From: DAOWGG01 sp965369815
GTDB taxonomy: Bacteria; Patescibacteriota; Gracilibacteria; UM-FILTER-43-11
Reading direction: 5' to 3'
Length of the DNA stretch: 22,202 nucleotides
Assembly: GCA_965369815.1 (NCBI GenBank)
Contig: CBDUQS010000021.1
Location: forward strand, 1-22,202
The notes under the pieces are model-generated. The model searched no databases, was not told the DNA's origin, and was given only the letters and a program-made list of their open reading frames with translations. The position numbers and the translations under genes were made by a program. Shown here one piece after another: positions 20,668-22,202 of the stretch (the stretch's first letter is position 1; the number at the start of each line of letters is the position of its first letter).

Positions 20668-21990
20668 ATGAAGAGCATCACGCTCAATCTCGTGGTCGCC
20701 GCCATGGCGATCTTCACCTTCATCAACCCGAACACGGCGATGGCTCAGTCCGTCGACAACGTTCGTTCGGGCTCCAACTTCAGCCAGTTCATGTCCGCTG
20801 TCGGCAAGTGCAAGCCCGATGGAACCTGCCCGACCGAGCGCGATGCCAAGATGGCGACGCTCAAACGGAAAGGTCTCATTCGAGCCTGTAGCTCCGAGTT
20901 CGGCGCATCCAAGGCCGGCCCGTGCACTAGTGCACTGCTCGGAACCTGGGCTGGAGTGACCTTCAAGGCTGGTACTACTGTCGTCGTCGACAATACCCCG
21001 CCTGATGTGGAACCTGATGGACCCACTGATGCCGAGCTGGCAGCAGCAGCGAAAGCCCGTAAAAAGGCCCGTGAAGCAAGGCAGGCTCGTCTGGATGCGG
21101 AGAAGAAGGAGAAGGCTCGTCTGGCAGCAGCAGAGAAGGCTCGTCTGGCAGCAGCAGAGAAGGCTCGTCTGGCAGCACTGGAAGCAGCGGAAGATACAAC
21201 TCCGCCTGAGATTCCTTCTGTCGGAACACCTCCTGCTATGGTTCGGTGGCCCTACGGCGATATGAATGTTCCTGAGGGAGACCCTCGACTGAACATCCCC
21301 AATCCCGACGGCACACATGTTGCTGGTGAAGGCGAGGAAGCTCATCTGATCTGTGATTCGGACAACGAGACCAAGGTGGTTCACCCCGCTGATGGTTCCA
21401 TTTGCCCGATCACTGAGACTCCGATCACTGAAGCTCCGACCACCTGGGTTAGCTACTTCGGTAGCCCTCCCTTCATGGTTGACTTCGGTCTCCTTCTGGG
21501 TCTGCTCGGCATCCTCGTTGCCCTTTGGAACGAGCGTCGACGCTGGAGCTGCCTTGCGTGCGGTACCGAAAACGGCATCAACGAGAAGGTCTGTGCAGAG
21601 TGCAAGACCCCTCGTCCGTCGAAGCCCGGTGAGCCCGTTCCTTGCTCCAAGTTCAGTGACCATGCGCCTGGAAAGCCGGGGACCAACTGTTCTGTCGGAG
21701 GCTGTGAAGGTACCCACCCGGAACCAGTGGCATCATCTGCTGGTCTCGACCCCGATAGCGTACGGCGCTTGGTGGAAGTTATTCTCAGCGATGAGGATTT
21801 CGTCCGCAGCACTCTCGACGCCTCTGTCGAGGATGTGACAGCCAAGTCCAACAGCTTGGCACTTCTTCCTCTGGTCAACGCTCTCAAGGCGATGGACATG
21901 GAGAAGGTGGCGGAAGAGCTCAACAAGCTGGCGAAAGACAGTGAGGCCAACCTCGCTGATCCCGACCCGGAAGAAGAGCAGTCGTCGTAG
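20668..21990 (+). CDS. Predicted type I membrane protein: coiled-coil ectodomain, one TM helix, cytoplasmic zinc ribbon
   Basis: The protein has 440 residues from ATG 20668, which has AAGGAG six bases upstream and opens a signal peptide (MKSITLNLVVAAMAIF...AMA-Q, cleaved near residue 26). An alternative start at 20590 would add 26 polar residues and also follows a purine-rich SD. The exported part holds four Cys (48, 54, 74, 86), then a Lys/Ala/Arg-rich coiled coil (about 121-176) with a repeated EKARLAAA octad, then a Pro-rich stretch and two Cys (229, 246). One TM helix (268-287) is followed by a positive cluster (N-E-R-R-R). Inside lies a RanBP2-like zinc ribbon (C295-x2-C298, C309-x2-C312), a second Cys group (326, 341, 346) and an acidic helical tail. 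The architecture suggests a surface receptor or scaffold; no known family is recognised. Codons are strongly GC-rich, unlike the core genes. Confidence 0.75.
   Translation: MKSITLNLVVAAMAIFTFINPNTAMAQSVDNVRSGSNFSQFMSAVGKCKPDGTCPTERDAKMATLKRKGLIRACSSEFGASKAGPCTSALLGTWAGVTFKAGTTVVVDNTPPDVEPDGPTDAELAAAAKARKKAREARQARLDAEKKEKARLAAAEKARLAAAEKARLAALEAAEDTTPPEIPSVGTPPAMVRWPYGDMNVPEGDPRLNIPNPDGTHVAGEGEEAHLICDSDNETKVVHPADGSICPITETPITEAPTTWVSYFGSPPFMVDFGLLLGLLGILVALWNERRRWSCLACGTENGINEKVCAECKTPRPSKPGEPVPCSKFSDHAPGKPGTNCSVGGCEGTHPEPVASSAGLDPDSVRRLVEVILSDEDFVRSTLDASVEDVTAKSNSLALLPLVNALKAMDMEKVAEELNKLAKDSEANLADPDPEEEQSS
21111..21178 (+). repeat. Three 24-bp tandem repeats in the coiled coil
   Basis: GAAGGCTCGTCTGGCAGCA starts at 21111, 21135 and 21159, a 24-base period encoding EKARLAAA. 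The copies are nearly identical at DNA level, so they arose recently and could vary in number. Confidence 0.8.
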
Positions 21991-22005
21991 TACTCCGTAG
22001 GCACC

Positions 22006-22035
22006 CCCTCCGTCCGGTCTAATCCGGGCGGAGGG
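22006..22035 (+). terminator. First 3' hairpin of the second cassette, probably not a terminator on its own
   Basis: CCCTCCG and CCGG pair with CCGG and CGGAGGG with one mismatch, 15 nt after the stop. No T run follows, so it may protect the 3' end or assist the next hairpin. Confidence 0.5.
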
Positions 22036-22063
22036 CAACGCCTCATCGTATCTCTCTGCGAGG

Positions 22064-22091
22064 CCCCCCATGCTACGGCATGGGGGGTTTT
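22064..22091 (+). terminator. Strong Rho-independent terminator of the second cassette
   Basis: CCCCCCATGC, loop TACG and GCATGGGGGG form a perfect 10-bp stem with a stable TACG tetraloop, followed by TTTT. Confidence 0.9.
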
Positions 22092-22154
22092 CGCTATATA
22101 AAAATGACGACAAAAAAGTGTCAGCATTATTACGGGAACCTTATATAAAAAGGC

Positions 22155-22183
22155 TTGACATTTTATGATATATGTTATAGAAT
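22155..22183 (+). promoter_or_regulatory. Consensus promoter reading out of the right edge
   Basis: TTGACA, a 17-nt spacer and TAGAAT lie 63 nt after the terminator stem-loop, the same layout as the promoter at 20184. No gene start is visible before the window ends, so another long-leader cassette may follow. Confidence 0.75.
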
Positions 22184-22202
22184 TGGGTACCTTAATCAAC
22201 GT

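Noticed and set aside
20458..21717. A 419-residue minus-strand ORF and other long antisense ORFs to 22199
   Set aside because: They are rich in Cys, Arg and Ser with the repetitive CCCQTSLL text, typical of reading the complement of a GC-rich gene; the plus strand has SD, signal peptide, TM helix and zinc ribbon.

Overview
The window reads as a chromosomal piece of a Candidate Phyla Radiation (Patescibacteria) bacterium, with Peregrinibacteria or Gracilibacteria relatives as a low-confidence guess. The reasons are the AT-rich core genes, the small housekeeping proteins, S-layer-homology (SLH) proteins of the 'YVCYAKENGII-GYPDGTFKP' style, and a gene set typical of that group (four-helix-bundle S23 protein, RNHCP zinc protein, a stand-alone cytidylyltransferase, DUF4112). 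All housekeeping ORFs are full length with UGA as a stop, and trmD and the S23 gene end in TGA, so I see no sign of the UGA=Gly code. Most core genes lack a Shine-Dalgarno (SD) sequence and start after an AT-rich leader; aroD and the cytidylyltransferase may be leaderless.

Layout. 1-4629 (minus) is a surface cluster: a secreted Ig-like/SLH anchor protein followed by a giant repeat protein running off the left edge. 4774-6266 holds trmD, a DUF167 gene and a convergent DUF4112 membrane protein. 6390-11013 (plus) holds serS, ftsH, an Hsp20 gene and galU. 11132-14484 holds a TPR protein, an S23 gene inside an inverted-repeat element, a nucleotidyltransferase, ftsX and recO. 14534-14948 is a tRNA-Gly locus that carries a GIY-YIG nuclease gene between a broken 5' tRNA copy and the intact tRNA. 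14953-15982 is a GC-richer cassette with a consensus promoter, a small antisense ORF, a secreted unknown protein and a terminator. 16065-20077 (minus) holds a small membrane protein, an SLH-esterase fusion, an RNHCP protein, ychF and aroD. 20184-22091 is a second GC-rich cassette: consensus promoter, long leader, SD-led gene for a predicted type I membrane protein with a cytoplasmic zinc ribbon, then strong hairpins. A third promoter at 22155 fires off the right edge.

The core genes cover tRNA modification and charging, membrane proteolysis and chaperoning, UDP-sugar supply, division, repair and translation. The accessory signal has two parts. One is cell-surface proteins (SLH anchors, Ig-like repeats, SLH-esterase, two secreted or membrane proteins in cassettes). 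The other is small selfish DNA: an S23 element, a GIY-YIG gene in a tRNA, GC-rich palindromes, and a hairpin-forming insert that adds about 17 residues inside the active-site loop of AroD. No rRNA, CRISPR array or transposase is visible.
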